From NCBI GenBank assembly GCA_946413585.1, contig CAMKLG010000005.1:18272-82271 (forward strand): a stretch of DNA of 64,000 bases. Reading direction: 5' to 3'. The translations under genes and the position numbers were made by a program. The notes below the pieces were generated by a model. That model was not told where the DNA came from. It did not search any database and worked only from the letters and a program-made list of their open reading frames with translations. Position 1 is the first letter of the stretch, and each line of letters begins with the position of its first letter. Positions 34,344 through 43,090 of the stretch are shown here, piece after piece. The DNA comes from an uncultured Bacteroidales bacterium (GTDB taxonomy: Bacteria; Bacteroidota; Bacteroidia; Bacteroidales; WCHB1-69).

Positions 34344-34395
34344 ATTCAATTATTTAATTAGAATTACTTAATATAATCTTTTGCAAAATGCAGGG

Positions 34396-34403
34396 CAAAG
34401 ATA
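34396..34403 (-). promoter_or_regulatory. -7 element for ackA
   Basis: TATCTTTG on the minus strand lies 52 bases before the ackA ATG and downstream of the ahcY terminator. Confidence 0.65.
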
Positions 34404-34425
34404 CAATTTTTTTTGAACGTTAGAC

Positions 34426-34457
34426 AAAAAAAACGAGGTGAATTTTTCATCACCCCG
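34426..34457 (-). terminator. Terminator of ahcY
   Basis: On the minus strand CGGGGTGA pairs with TCACCTCG (one G-T pair) around an 8-base loop and is followed by eight T. Confidence 0.82.
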
Positions 34458-34484
34458 TCCTATAATAATGTTGTTGTCTTATCC

Positions 34485-34512
34485 GTAGAGACGTTGCGCA
34501 CAACGTCTTTAC
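34485..34512. repeat. GTAGAGACGTTG palindrome
   Basis: Two 12-base arms (34485-34496 and 34501-34512) with one mismatch flank a 4-base loop, just after the ahcY stop. The core matches the palindrome at 24139-24180, so this looks like a dispersed REP-like hairpin. Confidence 0.75.
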
Positions 34513-34516
34513 AATA

Positions 34517-35926
34517 TTAATATCTATACATATCTGATTTATACGGTCCTTCGACCTTCACGCCGATGTAGTCGGCCTGTTTCTGCGTGAGCGTGGTCAG
34601 TTTCACACCAATCTTGCCCAAATGCAGGCGGGCGACCTCTTCATCGAGGTGTTTCGGCAGGTTATAGACACCCACTTTGTAGTTGTGTTGCCACAAGTCG
34701 AGTTGTGCCATCACTTGGTTGGTGAAGGAGTTGCTCATCACGAAGGAAGGGTGACCCGTCGCACAACCCAGGTTCACGAGACGGCCTTCTGCCAAGATGA
34801 AGATGGAGTGTCCGTCGGGGAAAATGTATTCGTCAACTTGCGGTTTGATGTTGCGCTTGGTGATGTTCGATTGGCTCTCGAATGCGCTGACTTGTATTTC
34901 GTTGTCGAAGTGGCCGATGTTACAAACAATGGACTGGTCTTTCATCTTGTTGAGGTGATCGACGGTGATGACATCGCAGTTGCCGGTACAAGTGACGTAG
35001 ATATTGCCCTCGTCGAGCGCATCCTCCACGGTCTTGACTTCGAAGCCTTCCATAGCGGCCTGCAGCGCACAGATAGGATCCACTTCCGTGACGATGACGC
35101 GAGCACCGTAGGAGCGCATTGCTTGCGCACAGCCCTTGCCGACGTCGCCATAGCCGCACACCACGACTACTTTACCCGCCACCATGACATCTGTGGCGCG
35201 TTTAATGCCGTCGGCGAGGGATTCGCGGCAACCGTATTTGTTGTCGAATTTGGATTTCGTGACAGAGTCGTTGACATTGATGGCTGGGAAGAGCAGTTCG
35301 CCGCGTTCCATCATTTGGTAGAGGCGGTGCACGCCGGTGGTCGTCTCCTCGGAAACGCCCTTGATCTCCTTCACCATGTTATGCCAATGGTGAGGATCTT
35401 CCTTCAGCACTTGTTTCAACGTGCTGAAAATCACGGCTTGCTCGTGAGACTCGGGTTTAGCGTCGAGGATGGTCGGATCGTCTTCTGCTTTGCAACCGAG
35501 ATGGATGAGCAAAGTGGCATCACCGCCGTCATCCACAATAAGTTGCGGGCCTTTGCCACCAGGGAATGAGAGCGCGTTCACGGTGCACCACCAGTAGTCT
35601 TCGAGGCTTTCGCCTTTCCATGCAAACACGGAAACCCCGTTGTCGGCGATGGCCGCAGCAGCGTGATCCTGTGTAGAGAAGATGTTGCAGCTGCACCAAC
35701 GTACTTCCGCGCCGAGATGCGTGAGCGTCTCAATCAACACGGCCGTTTGGATGGTCATGTGCAGGGAGCCCATGATGCGCACGCCCTTCAAAGGTTTGCT
35801 GTCACCATATTTTTCGCGGATAGCCAGCAGACCCGGCATCTCTTTTTGGGAAACATCAATGTCTTTGTGTCCCCATTCTGCCAACCCCATGTCGGCAATT
35901 TTGTATTTTAAAGTACTGTCAATCAT
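34517..35926 (-). CDS. ahcY: Adenosylhomocysteinase
   Basis: AhcY hydrolyses S-adenosylhomocysteine to homocysteine and adenosine using bound NAD, clearing the inhibitor of methyltransferases. The 469-residue length is that of the long bacterial form. Visible motifs are [16 protein letters not shown], the SVFAWKGES substrate loop, the second NAD-domain signature [19 protein letters not shown], and [17 protein letters not shown]. The C-terminus ends in K-x-D-x-Y-R-Y as expected. It has a candidate promoter inside the end of aroK. metK at 28281 supplies the other half of the methyl cycle. Confidence 0.97.
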   Translation of the reverse strand: MIDSTLKYKIADMGLAEWGHKDIDVSQKEMPGLLAIREKYGDSKPLKGVRIMGSLHMTIQTAVLIETLTHLGAEVRWCSCNIFSTQDHAAAAIADNGVSVFAWKGESLEDYWWCTVNALSFPGGKGPQLIVDDGGDATLLIHLGCKAEDDPTILDAKPESHEQAVIFSTLKQVLKEDPHHWHNMVKEIKGVSEETTTGVHRLYQMMERGELLFPAINVNDSVTKSKFDNKYGCRESLADGIKRATDVMVAGKVVVVCGYGDVGKGCAQAMRSYGARVIVTEVDPICALQAAMEGFEVKTVEDALDEGNIYVTCTGNCDVITVDHLNKMKDQSIVCNIGHFDNEIQVSAFESQSNITKRNIKPQVDEYIFPDGHSIFILAEGRLVNLGCATGHPSFVMSNSFTNQVMAQLDLWQHNYKVGVYNLPKHLDEEVARLHLGKIGVKLTTLTQKQADYIGVKVEGPYKSDMYRY

Positions 35927-35930
35927 ATAA

Positions 35931-36440
35931 TTACAATTTTAATTTTTTCTGGATTAAAAGTGCGCAAAGATAGGAATTTTCTAATGAACAAGTCATCTGT
36001 GCCTGAAGGTAAAATGGTTCGCGAATGGGCAACGTTTTATGAACGTATTCCCGAAGTTCGGGCTCGCTGAGATGCTTTGTCAAAGGACGTTTCTTTTTTG
36101 AGTGCAGAAGATGGTCAATAATCTGTTCTTCAGTAAGTTGAAGATAGATGCTGAAAGCGTTGGCATTGATTTTCGTCATGTTGTCGTTGAAACAGGGCGT
36201 TCCGCCGCCAACCGCGATGATGGCATTCTCTTTGGTGATAACTTCTTCTAAAGCAGCACTTTCCAGTGTTCTAAAAGCCGATTCCCCATACCGTTGGAAC
36301 AGCAGGGGAATCGCCGTGTGATATTTTTCTTCGATATAGAGGTCCAAATCAATGAACGTCATGCTGAGTTCATCGGCCAATCTTTTGCCGATAGTGCTTT
36401 TCCCAGCACCGGGAAACCCAACGATGACGACGGTGTTCAT
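35931..36440 (-). CDS. aroK: Shikimate kinase
   Basis: AroK phosphorylates shikimate in aromatic amino acid biosynthesis. The 169-residue protein has Walker [10 protein letters not shown] at 8-16, the substrate Asp in [18 protein letters not shown], the VGGGTP loop near 78, and the lid Arg in KKRPL. The spacing to ahcY is 4 bases, but ahcY appears to have its own promoter inside the last codons of this gene. The region before it is a heptamer array rather than a recognisable promoter. Confidence 0.94.
   Translation of the reverse strand: MNTVVIVGFPGAGKSTIGKRLADELSMTFIDLDLYIEEKYHTAIPLLFQRYGESAFRTLESAALEEVITKENAIIAVGGGTPCFNDNMTKINANAFSIYLQLTEEQIIDHLLHSKKKRPLTKHLSEPELREYVHKTLPIREPFYLQAQMTCSLENSYLCALLIQKKLKL
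35965..35972 (-). promoter_or_regulatory. -7 element for ahcY inside aroK
   Basis: TATCTTTG on the minus strand lies 38 bases before the ahcY ATG, within the aroK coding end. A CTTG 16 bases upstream could be the -33 element. Confidence 0.55.
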
Positions 36441-36453
36441 TGAAGATTATGTG

Positions 36454-36509
36454 ACGTATGATTTAAGACTTGACAGCTCAAACGTCTCACGCCTTACGTC
36501 ATACGTCAA
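36454..36509. repeat. Heptanucleotide array (ACGTCAW-like), 8 units
   Basis: Eight 7-bp units (ACGTATG, ATTTAAG, ACTTGAC, AGCTCAA, ACGTCTC, ACGCCTT, ACGTCAT, ACGTCAA) keep one phase between elbB and aroK. Its ends also form an inverted repeat TGACGTATGA/TCATACGTCA. Confidence 0.7.
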
Positions 36510-36515
36510 AAACAA

Positions 36516-37163
36516 TTACATTACCTTAAGCATTTCTTTAACAAGGTTGTCGGCGCAGTCGGCAATGTCGCTGATGCGAGCGGGCAACATGTAGCAAGGC
36601 GTGGTGAAGATTTTGTTGGCTATATCGGCGCAAACGCCCTTTTGCACAGTGATTTCGTGTTTTGTGCCGAATGTCTCCACATTGGCGATAGTGCCGGGGT
36701 CACTGCCAACGGTGACAGTGACATTGCCCAGCACTTTGGCGATCATCACGGGAGCGATGCAGAGCGCACCCACGGGTTTGCCGGCGGCGTGGAAGGCACG
36801 AATGACCTTCGCCACATCTTCGCGCACGGTGCAGTTCTGACCTTCTAGCGCATAGGTGAAGAGGTTCTTGGCGGAACCGTTGCCACCAGGGAATACCACC
36901 GCGTCAAAATCCGCAACGTTGCATTGCTCAATGGGTTTCACGTTGCCGCGGGCAATGCGCGCCGCCTCTAACAGCATGTTGCGCTTCTCGTCCATCGGTT
37001 GACCCGTCACATGGTTCACCACGTGATATTGCCAATCGTTGGGTGCAAAGATTTGATATTCACCACCATTACGGTCGATGGCCAACAAGGTCATCACTGA
37101 TTCGTGGATCTCGCTGCCGTCTAATGTGCCGCAGCCACACAATATTACTGCAAATTTTTTCAT
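36516..37163 (-). CDS. elbB: ElbB-type glyoxalase (DJ-1/PfpI superfamily)
   Basis: A 215-residue cytoplasmic protein of the DJ-1/PfpI fold. The start KKFAVILCGCGTLDGSEIHE is the ElbB signature. The nucleophile elbow is GALCIAPVMIAKVLG with Cys near residue 135, and FPGGNGSAKNLF supplies the preceding Gly-rich loop. E. coli ElbB has glyoxalase activity and was once linked to isoprenoid synthesis. It lies 21 bases downstream of pepP and is probably co-transcribed. Confidence 0.9.
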   Translation of the reverse strand: MKKFAVILCGCGTLDGSEIHESVMTLLAIDRNGGEYQIFAPNDWQYHVVNHVTGQPMDEKRNMLLEAARIARGNVKPIEQCNVADFDAVVFPGGNGSAKNLFTYALEGQNCTVREDVAKVIRAFHAAGKPVGALCIAPVMIAKVLGNVTVTVGSDPGTIANVETFGTKHEITVQKGVCADIANKIFTTPCYMLPARISDIADCADNLVKEMLKVM

Positions 37164-37184
37164 AACAAGGGTAAATTTCGATGA

Positions 37185-38582
37185 TTACTTTCCGATGATT
37201 GCGGCTAACTCGTCCACGCCTTTCGGCAAATGCGGTCCCAAAACGCGGTGGCCAGTCTCCGTGATTAACAGATCGTCCTCAATGCGGATGCCGCCGAAGT
37301 CGCGGTATTTCTCGACCACATCGTAGTTGATGAAGTCGGCGAATTTATTCTCCTTCTTCCAGATGTCAATTAAATGCGGGATGAAGTAGATGCCGGGTTC
37401 GATGGAGACCACGAAGCCTGGTTTCAATTCGCGGGCCATGCGCAGCGATGCCCAGCCGAAGATGTTGCTCGGACGCACAGTGTCGTCATAACCAACGTAA
37501 ATCTGTCCCAATCCTTCCATGTCATGTACATCGAGACCGATTTGGTGACCTAGACCGTGAACCATGAACAAGGCATGAGCACCCAATTCCACAGCTTCTT
37601 TCACGTCGCCTTTCATCAGGCCTAAGTCTTTGAGTCCCTGTGCAATAACCTCACATGAGAGACGGTGCAACTCTTTGTTGTACATACCTGGATGAGCAGC
37701 GTTGATAGCGTCCATGTTAGCTTTGAGAACAATTTCGTAGATTTCTTGCTGTTTTTGAGTGAACTTGCCTCCGACAGGCATGGTACGCGTGTAGTCAGAG
37801 CAGTAGTTCATCAAACCTTCTGCGCCGGCATCCATCAACAGCATGTTCCCGTTTTGGAGAATGCCGTTGTGCAGGTGATTGTGCAGTGTTTCACCGTGTT
37901 GCGACAAAATCACGGGGAAGGAGATGCCGTTACCAAACGACAAGGCGATGCCTTCTGCCAAACCTGCCAGTTCGCGTTCGGATTCGCCCGCCACAGCGCG
38001 ACGCATCACGGCGGTGTGCATTTTCACACCGATTTCGCAAGCCTTGTCCATCTCGTCGATTTCGCATTGCTCTTTGGCGGAACGCAGGTTCACGATGCCT
38101 TTGATGAGCTCCACGGAGGCATGTTCGCGGATGTGGTTGACATCGATGCCGGTGAGGTTGGCGAGCAGAATCTGGTTGTCGCCACGGTAAGGCGGCACGA
38201 AGTGGACCTTACGGCCTTGAGCTTGTGCCTGTTGGATAAAGTCGGCGAGTTGCCCGAACGGACGAGTCTCCGTCACGCCCACCTTCTCAGCCAGAGAGGC
38301 AATTGTCGGTTGGTCGCCCATCCAGATGATGTCGTCGATGGTGTAGTCGTTGCCGAAGATAATGGATTGGTGCGCGTCAAAATCGATGACGGCGGCAATG
38401 TCGGCGATGGAAAGACCGAAGAAATAGAGGAAGTCGCTGTCCTGACGGAAGTTATAGGTATTATCAGGATAGTTCATCGGAGCCTCATGGTTGCCAAGGA
38501 ACACGGCGATGCCGCCATTCACGGCATTCGTCAATTTCTCTCTTCTGTTTTTGTAAACTTGGGGTTCAAATAAAGGGTTCAT
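37185..38582 (-). CDS. pepP: Xaa-Pro aminopeptidase (M24B)
   Basis: A 465-residue metallo-aminopeptidase that removes the N-terminal residue before proline. Residues ~1-150 form the AMP_N domain (VYKNRREKLTNAVNGGIAVF, YNFRQDSDFLYFFGL). The pita-bread catalytic domain carries the five metal ligands: Asp in LLMDAGAEG, Asp in YCSDYTRTMPV, His in VHGLGHQIGLDVHD, Glu in VSIEPGIYF and Glu in GGIRIEDDLL. It starts 15 bases after the T9SS cargo gene and seems part of the minus-strand run down to aroK. Confidence 0.93.
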   Translation of the reverse strand: MNPLFEPQVYKNRREKLTNAVNGGIAVFLGNHEAPMNYPDNTYNFRQDSDFLYFFGLSIADIAAVIDFDAHQSIIFGNDYTIDDIIWMGDQPTIASLAEKVGVTETRPFGQLADFIQQAQAQGRKVHFVPPYRGDNQILLANLTGIDVNHIREHASVELIKGIVNLRSAKEQCEIDEMDKACEIGVKMHTAVMRRAVAGESERELAGLAEGIALSFGNGISFPVILSQHGETLHNHLHNGILQNGNMLLMDAGAEGLMNYCSDYTRTMPVGGKFTQKQQEIYEIVLKANMDAINAAHPGMYNKELHRLSCEVIAQGLKDLGLMKGDVKEAVELGAHALFMVHGLGHQIGLDVHDMEGLGQIYVGYDDTVRPSNIFGWASLRMARELKPGFVVSIEPGIYFIPHLIDIWKKENKFADFINYDVVEKYRDFGGIRIEDDLLITETGHRVLGPHLPKGVDELAAIIGK

Positions 38583-38597
38583 ATCTTTTGTGGTTTA

Positions 38598-39278
38598 TTA
38601 TTCCTTAACAAATTTCATCATACTTGACTTGTTATCATTCGTAACTCTGACAACATAAATTCCGGAAGACAAGTCTGAAACATTAACATTTTGATTAACA
38701 GATGCATTTTCAACACGTTTCACTTCTTGCCCATTCATCGTAAGGATAGAAATCGTGGCTCCTTCAGCATTATCTATGAGGATAACATCAACCACGGGGT
38801 TGGGATGGACTGAAACCGTATTTGTCAATTCCCCGATTCCAGAGCCAGTGGTGAAATAGCCGAACTCCGTCCAGCCTCCAGTCGCATTTTTGTTGAATTT
38901 TGCGTAACCGAAGGAATGCGGTGTGCCAGAGAATTTCAACGCAACATATCCGATGTTCATACCTTGTCCGGAATAGGTGTCGAGCGTAACCAGATTGGTA
39001 GTCCAAACAGCGGAAGAATGGCAGGCGTTCCACACCTCGTCTAAAGAAGCGTACTCTGCAACGGTGTACATTTGGTCTGAACTCGGAACCGCAACTGAAC
39101 CTGAAATGGGTTCCAGTTGAACTTCGCTGGGATCATAATTCGGAATGGAAAACTGAGAAACACCATTCACATTCAAGACACCGTTTTCAGGAGCGACTTG
39201 AACCGTAGTATAATTTTGTGCAAACGCACCGACGGTACACATAAGGCAAAGTACCATAGCCATCATGTAATTTTTCAT
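38598..39278 (-). CDS. Secreted protein with T9SS type A sorting domain
   Basis: A 226-residue exported protein. Residues 1-20 are a Sec signal ending GAFAQ. Residues ~22-145 are an unassigned beta-rich domain (ending TEFGYFTTGSG). The last ~75 residues are a T9SS type A C-terminal domain: VSVHPNPVVDVILIDN, ISILTMNGQEVKRVEN, LSSGIYVVRV and the closing MMKFVKE. The tail directs secretion across the outer membrane and possible surface attachment. It implies a functional T9SS elsewhere in the genome. The N-terminal domain's function is unknown. Confidence 0.9.
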   Translation of the reverse strand: MKNYMMAMVLCLMCTVGAFAQNYTTVQVAPENGVLNVNGVSQFSIPNYDPSEVQLEPISGSVAVPSSDQMYTVAEYASLDEVWNACHSSAVWTTNLVTLDTYSGQGMNIGYVALKFSGTPHSFGYAKFNKNATGGWTEFGYFTTGSGIGELTNTVSVHPNPVVDVILIDNAEGATISILTMNGQEVKRVENASVNQNVNVSDLSSGIYVVRVTNDNKSSMMKFVKE

Positions 39279-39320
39279 AATTCGTATAATTACTTGAAAT
39301 TAATACTCCAAATTCTTCGT

Positions 39321-40586
39321 TCAATAGGATTTTATATGATTAATCGCCGCGTCCAGTTGCGGTTTGAAGTCGCCGTTGTAGTCTTTGCGGAGGACGATTT
39401 CATCGGGGGTGTGGCCGATGCCTTCCCAAACTTTTCCGCTGATTTGTGCCTCGAAAGAGGAGGTATAGACGTAGTGCCCTTGTGACATATAGCTGTTTCC
39501 AAACGGACCACCGTAGTTGAGGTCGATGCATTCGGCAGGTTGCAGCGGGCCTGTACCACCGTGTGTGCGTTCGCCTATCGTATGGCTAGTGGGTAGCACC
39601 GCTTTGATGGTCATCGGCTCTATCTCACCCATGCTTACCGAGTTGATATCGCAAAGAACTACGTATGGAATATTCTCGGCAGTGATATCGCGGTGATATT
39701 CCTTGTTGGGCTCAATATAGTAAGGTGTCCATACGGAGTGTTCCAATCGCCCTGGACCCTCTTTGTAGCGGGTCTTCATAATTTCTGTCCGTTCGTTGAG
39801 GTAGTTGCCGATGAGGTAATCGAGGTCATCTTGGTAGCCGCCACGGTTGCAGCGGTTGTCGAGGATAATGCCGGCCAGTTGATTGCGCGGGGTCTCTACA
39901 ATAGCCTTGAAATAGTGGTCGAGCAGTTGCGCCGCCACACCGTTCTGTAGCATCACTGGAGTGATACCCGCCGATGACTGCCACAAATAAGGAACCTTCC
40001 GACCGTCAGGCAGTCTGAAAAGGATATAGTGGTATTTGATCTCCATTCCCAATTCAGGTGCGTAACCTGTACATTCCTCATGAACTTCGACAGTATATTG
40101 ACTTTCAATGTTTTGCAAGAAAACTTGGAGGCCTGCACTTTCCTCGGCGGCCGATTCAAAGTAGTAATCGCGGGTAGGAATCTCCAAATTGCAAGGAGTG
40201 ACACTCACGATATCGTACATATCATCGGGTGCGGGATGAAGGTTCCTCACCAGGAAAGTCAGATGGTGGTCGCGAAGCCCACCGATAATGCTGGTATAGA
40301 GTTTCTGCAAATCCTCCGTCTTCACGTATCCGACCTCCTCGTATTGCTTGTCAAGTTCTTGAAATTTAGGATAATACCGACTGTATGCGGCATCCCAGTC
40401 CGTGGTATCGACATCCCAAAACACGTAGCCCGTGTTGAGGACTTTCCAAAGGTAGTCGAATTGTTCGGCGTAGGTGCTGTAGGCGAGTTTACCATTCTCT
40501 CCAATGTACGGCATATAGTCGGCCTCTTTGCGGCAAGAGGCGCATACTAAAACTAAAATTGCTGCTATGGTGATGATTTTCTTCAT
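39321..40586 (-). CDS. S41 family peptidase lipoprotein
   Basis: A 421-residue lipoprotein (signal 1-17, lipobox CASC, Cys18) of the C-terminal-processing/tail-specific protease family S41. The N-terminal cap includes FDYLWKVLNTGYVFWDV and GGLRDHHLTFLV, typical of the Bacteroidota subgroup. The catalytic region shows IILDNRCNRGGY, then the Ser in DINSVSMGEIEP, and IGERTHGGTGPL. The catalytic Lys is not obvious by eye. A longer in-frame start at 40718 would read through the direct repeats upstream and lacks a signal peptide, so 40586 was chosen. It precedes the T9SS cargo gene by 42 bases. Confidence 0.85.
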   Translation of the reverse strand: MKKIITIAAILVLVCASCRKEADYMPYIGENGKLAYSTYAEQFDYLWKVLNTGYVFWDVDTTDWDAAYSRYYPKFQELDKQYEEVGYVKTEDLQKLYTSIIGGLRDHHLTFLVRNLHPAPDDMYDIVSVTPCNLEIPTRDYYFESAAEESAGLQVFLQNIESQYTVEVHEECTGYAPELGMEIKYHYILFRLPDGRKVPYLWQSSAGITPVMLQNGVAAQLLDHYFKAIVETPRNQLAGIILDNRCNRGGYQDDLDYLIGNYLNERTEIMKTRYKEGPGRLEHSVWTPYYIEPNKEYHRDITAENIPYVVLCDINSVSMGEIEPMTIKAVLPTSHTIGERTHGGTGPLQPAECIDLNYGGPFGNSYMSQGHYVYTSSFEAQISGKVWEGIGHTPDEIVLRKDYNGDFKPQLDAAINHIKSY

Positions 40587-40607
40587 TTTATTTTGGTTTT
40601 TTGTGGT

Positions 40608-40720
40608 CCCCACACTGCGCTCCTTCGTCGCTTGTATGGGGTTAATTGCACTGATGTCTTTTGTTCCTTTGTCGCCCCACACTGCGCTCCTTCGTCGCTT
40701 GTATGGGGTTAATTGCACTG
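40608..40720. repeat. Two exact 46-bp direct repeats, 67-bp period
   Basis: Copies at 40608-40653 and 40675-40720 are identical. Each begins with CCCCA and contains TGGGG, so each can fold into a hairpin. A degenerate third copy lies at 43050-43090. Confidence 0.9.
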
Positions 40721-40792
40721 CGTGCGTTTTGCCCCTCCGGGGCTGCTTAAGGAATGATGTTTATGATGATTATTTCCCTATTCCCTATTGCC

Positions 40793-41476
40793 TTAAAAAG
40801 TATAAGAAGCTCCGAATGTGATAGACAACGTGTTAAGGTACCGCGGGTCTCGGAGGTTCGGGGAGCTGCGATGGTGACTCACTAGGTCGTAGTAGTAGAG
40901 TGCGTCAAGGTTGATGCCCCAATGGTCACTCAATTTGTAGCTCAGCCCGAGACCACCAATGAGACCCGCGCAAAAACGATTGTCCTCGGTCGTAAATTCG
41001 CGCACCTCATTGAAATTATTGAAATAGACATAATAGTCTGTCATCCAATACGTTCTACCAACTCTTCGGTCGCGAAGCCAGTAACCCATATAACCACCGG
41101 CGTATGCATGCCCGCGTAAATTTTTCCCACCAAAGGAGAAATCGGCCATGATGGGAAGCATCAGATAATAGTTGTGGTGGTTGGTGAAAACCGGATTCAA
41201 GTAGTTGAGATTCCGGTCCATACGGTGCGAGCGGCGCATAAAGCTAAGGTCGGCGCGAAGGGCAAACCAGTCGGTAAAGCCATAACGTGCCTGAATACCA
41301 ACATCATAACCGCTGAATCCCGAATAGGATTCGTCAATACGTCCCGCATTGGACCGCGTGATGGTGGTGTAATCCCATCCGCCTTTGATTCCCACTGTCC
41401 ATTGGGCGTCTGCCACGAGAAAGCTACAGCACAAAGCTATTGCAATAATCAGTCTTAATAAGATATTCCTATTCAT
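40793..41476 (-). CDS. Outer-membrane beta-barrel protein
   Basis: A 227-residue protein with a Sec signal (1-24, ending VADAQ) and a mature part of alternating amphipathic strands (WTVGIKGGWDYTTI, FALRADLSFMRRS, AYAGGYMGYWL, GLIGGLGLSYKLS) that ends in an aromatic residue (SYTF). This is the pattern of PorT-like or OmpA-like eight-stranded barrels. No specific ligand can be inferred. It has its own promoter and converges with no neighbour; the S41 gene follows on the same strand after a repeat-rich gap. Confidence 0.82.
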   Translation of the reverse strand: MNRNILLRLIIAIALCCSFLVADAQWTVGIKGGWDYTTITRSNAGRIDESYSGFSGYDVGIQARYGFTDWFALRADLSFMRRSHRMDRNLNYLNPVFTNHHNYYLMLPIMADFSFGGKNLRGHAYAGGYMGYWLRDRRVGRTYWMTDYYVYFNNFNEVREFTTEDNRFCAGLIGGLGLSYKLSDHWGINLDALYYYDLVSHHRSSPNLRDPRYLNTLSITFGASYTF

Positions 41477-41510
41477 AATGATAGAGTTTTATTCTAAATA
41501 ATGAAGACGG

Positions 41511-41518
41511 CAAATGTA
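41511..41518 (-). promoter_or_regulatory. -7 element for the outer-membrane barrel gene
   Basis: TACATTTG on the minus strand lies 34 bases before the ATG at 41476. Confidence 0.6.
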
Positions 41519-41538
41519 CATAAATTACGAATACGTGC

Positions 41539-43011
41539 CTAATTTTTGACGGTCAGCTGTTTTGTTTCAGGAATGGGGTAGTACTCGTATGCTCCGAGGT
41601 CGGGGATGCCGTTGCGCGGGCGACCGAGAATGTCTGTGGTGATGCCCAATCCGGTCATGCCAGCGTCGATGGCTGGAGAAGTCTCTTCAATGTTGTAGTT
41701 CTGCCCGTAAGTGGATATGAATTTGGGATTTGCATTGAAGCAGTTGATGAAATGCCCATTTTGAATGGAGTCGGCACGCACGATACAGTTGTGGAACGTG
41801 TAGTTTAGCTCTGCACCACTTTTTGTGCCTGTTGAAAATTCATTTTCCAACGCTCCATAGATGATGCAATTGTTGAAGGTGGCGTTGGCATCGCCTAAGT
41901 ACATGACATTTACCGCTTCATTGCCCACTACCTCTGCAACGGTGAAGTTGTTGGTCAGTGCAACCGCAGGGGTTTTTCGTGCCGACTGGGTGAAATAGTT
42001 GGCTACGGTCACTTGGTTGAATGTGTAGTCGCCCACCTGTAATGCCAAACTGTATTTCCCATTGTTGCTGATTTGGCAGTTGTTCATCTCAAGGTTGGCT
42101 CCCATAGTTAGGATGCCAGTACTTTGATTGTTGTGTATTACGGAGTTATTGATGATAGTCTTGTTTCCAGTGTATTCTTCCAATGCTTGCAGGTGCAACC
42201 CGATACTCGCGTTGGAGATGATAGCGTTTTCGATGAGATTTTCGCCTGAACCTTCATTGATCCAAATCTTTTCCCATTGGGCGTAATCGTTGGCGAAGAA
42301 TGATTCCAAACGGTCTCCCCTGATTGTCACAGGTTCGTCTATCGTTCCGTTAATGTGGATGTTACCGTAACGATAGACCCAAATGCCGCCACCATTGTGT
42401 ACATATACTTTAGTGCCAGGATCAATGGTGAGTTTGCCCAACGAATCAATTACCGCCCAGCCGTAAATCACCCAAGGTTTGTCATTGGTCCAATGCACAT
42501 GTTCGTGCTCGTGCGCGACAATGTGGTAGTGAATACTGCCACCTGTATGGTCGGGGAGAATGAAGTGCGCATCCTGTCCGCAGGCTACCAACTGTACCGA
42601 CTGCGTGCGATTTTTTTGATAAAACAGGATGGAATCGGTGACAAGATAGGGCAAATTTTGGTTGGTGGGGTTGATGTTGACCTTCACGAAGACGAAGATG
42701 CTGTCGTGCGCGGGAATTTCCACGTTGTGAAACTCAGTGCCAGGCACCCCATCCACGTTGATGCTGTAGTACGATTGTTTTCCTCCTGCCAGTGCGATAT
42801 CCACTTCCACGGGCGATCCGGTTGTGTTTCGCACGGTGAAACTGCGTGAACTTGACGTGATAGTGGTGAACACTGTGTCGAACATTATCGTGTCTGCCGA
42901 GAATTCCAGTTTCACTCCGTCCAAGTTGTTGTCGCGGTGGCAACCAGGCATAGTCAGTGCCAAGGATGTCACCAGAATTAGGTATGTTGCAATAATAATC
43001 GTTCTTTTCAT
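41539..43011 (-). CDS. Lipoprotein with right-handed beta-helix
   Basis: A 490-residue lipoprotein (signal 1-23, lipobox MPGC, Cys24). An Ig-like N-terminal part (~30-150, RSFTVRNTTGSPVEV) is followed by a parallel beta-helix of many short turns (for example IENAIISNASIGLHL, IINNSVIHNNQSTGIL, MNNCQISNNGKYSL, FNNCIIYGALENEF). It ends with SPAIDAGMT...DILGRPRNGIPDLGAYEY, the closing motif common to Bacteroidota surface beta-helix proteins. No catalytic pectate-lyase residues are evident. It is probably an outer-surface protein. The ATG at 43011 gives the signal peptide directly; an upstream start at 43053 would not. Confidence 0.85.
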   Translation of the reverse strand: MKRTIIIATYLILVTSLALTMPGCHRDNNLDGVKLEFSADTIMFDTVFTTITSSSRSFTVRNTTGSPVEVDIALAGGKQSYYSINVDGVPGTEFHNVEIPAHDSIFVFVKVNINPTNQNLPYLVTDSILFYQKNRTQSVQLVACGQDAHFILPDHTGGSIHYHIVAHEHEHVHWTNDKPWVIYGWAVIDSLGKLTIDPGTKVYVHNGGGIWVYRYGNIHINGTIDEPVTIRGDRLESFFANDYAQWEKIWINEGSGENLIENAIISNASIGLHLQALEEYTGNKTIINNSVIHNNQSTGILTMGANLEMNNCQISNNGKYSLALQVGDYTFNQVTVANYFTQSARKTPAVALTNNFTVAEVVGNEAVNVMYLGDANATFNNCIIYGALENEFSTGTKSGAELNYTFHNCIVRADSIQNGHFINCFNANPKFISTYGQNYNIEETSPAIDAGMTGLGITTDILGRPRNGIPDLGAYEYYPIPETKQLTVKN

Positions 43012-43049
43012 TACTCTAATATACTTAAAGTCTTCTTTGCGTGCTACAT

Positions 43050-43090
43050 CCACATGCGTTCTTATGTCGCTTGTGTGGAGTTATTTCATT
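43050..43090. repeat. Degenerate copy of the 46-bp direct repeat
   Basis: CCACA-TGCG-TTC-TTATGTCGCTTGTGTGGAGTTA resembles the repeat at 40608-40720, including the complementary ends. It overlaps the truA stop region and is followed by three ATTCATC-type heptamers. Confidence 0.55.

Noticed and set aside
34622..35569. Plus-strand reading frame (about 315 codons) opposite ahcY
   Set aside because: It is an antisense shadow of a highly conserved gene and shows no recognisable protein features. The same holds for antisense frames over pepP (37665-38573), pruA (21575-22516) and ackA (33261-33986).
40587..40718. N-terminal extension of the S41 protease to 40718
   Set aside because: The added residues are encoded by the 46-bp direct repeats and would bury the lipoprotein signal peptide that starts at 40586.
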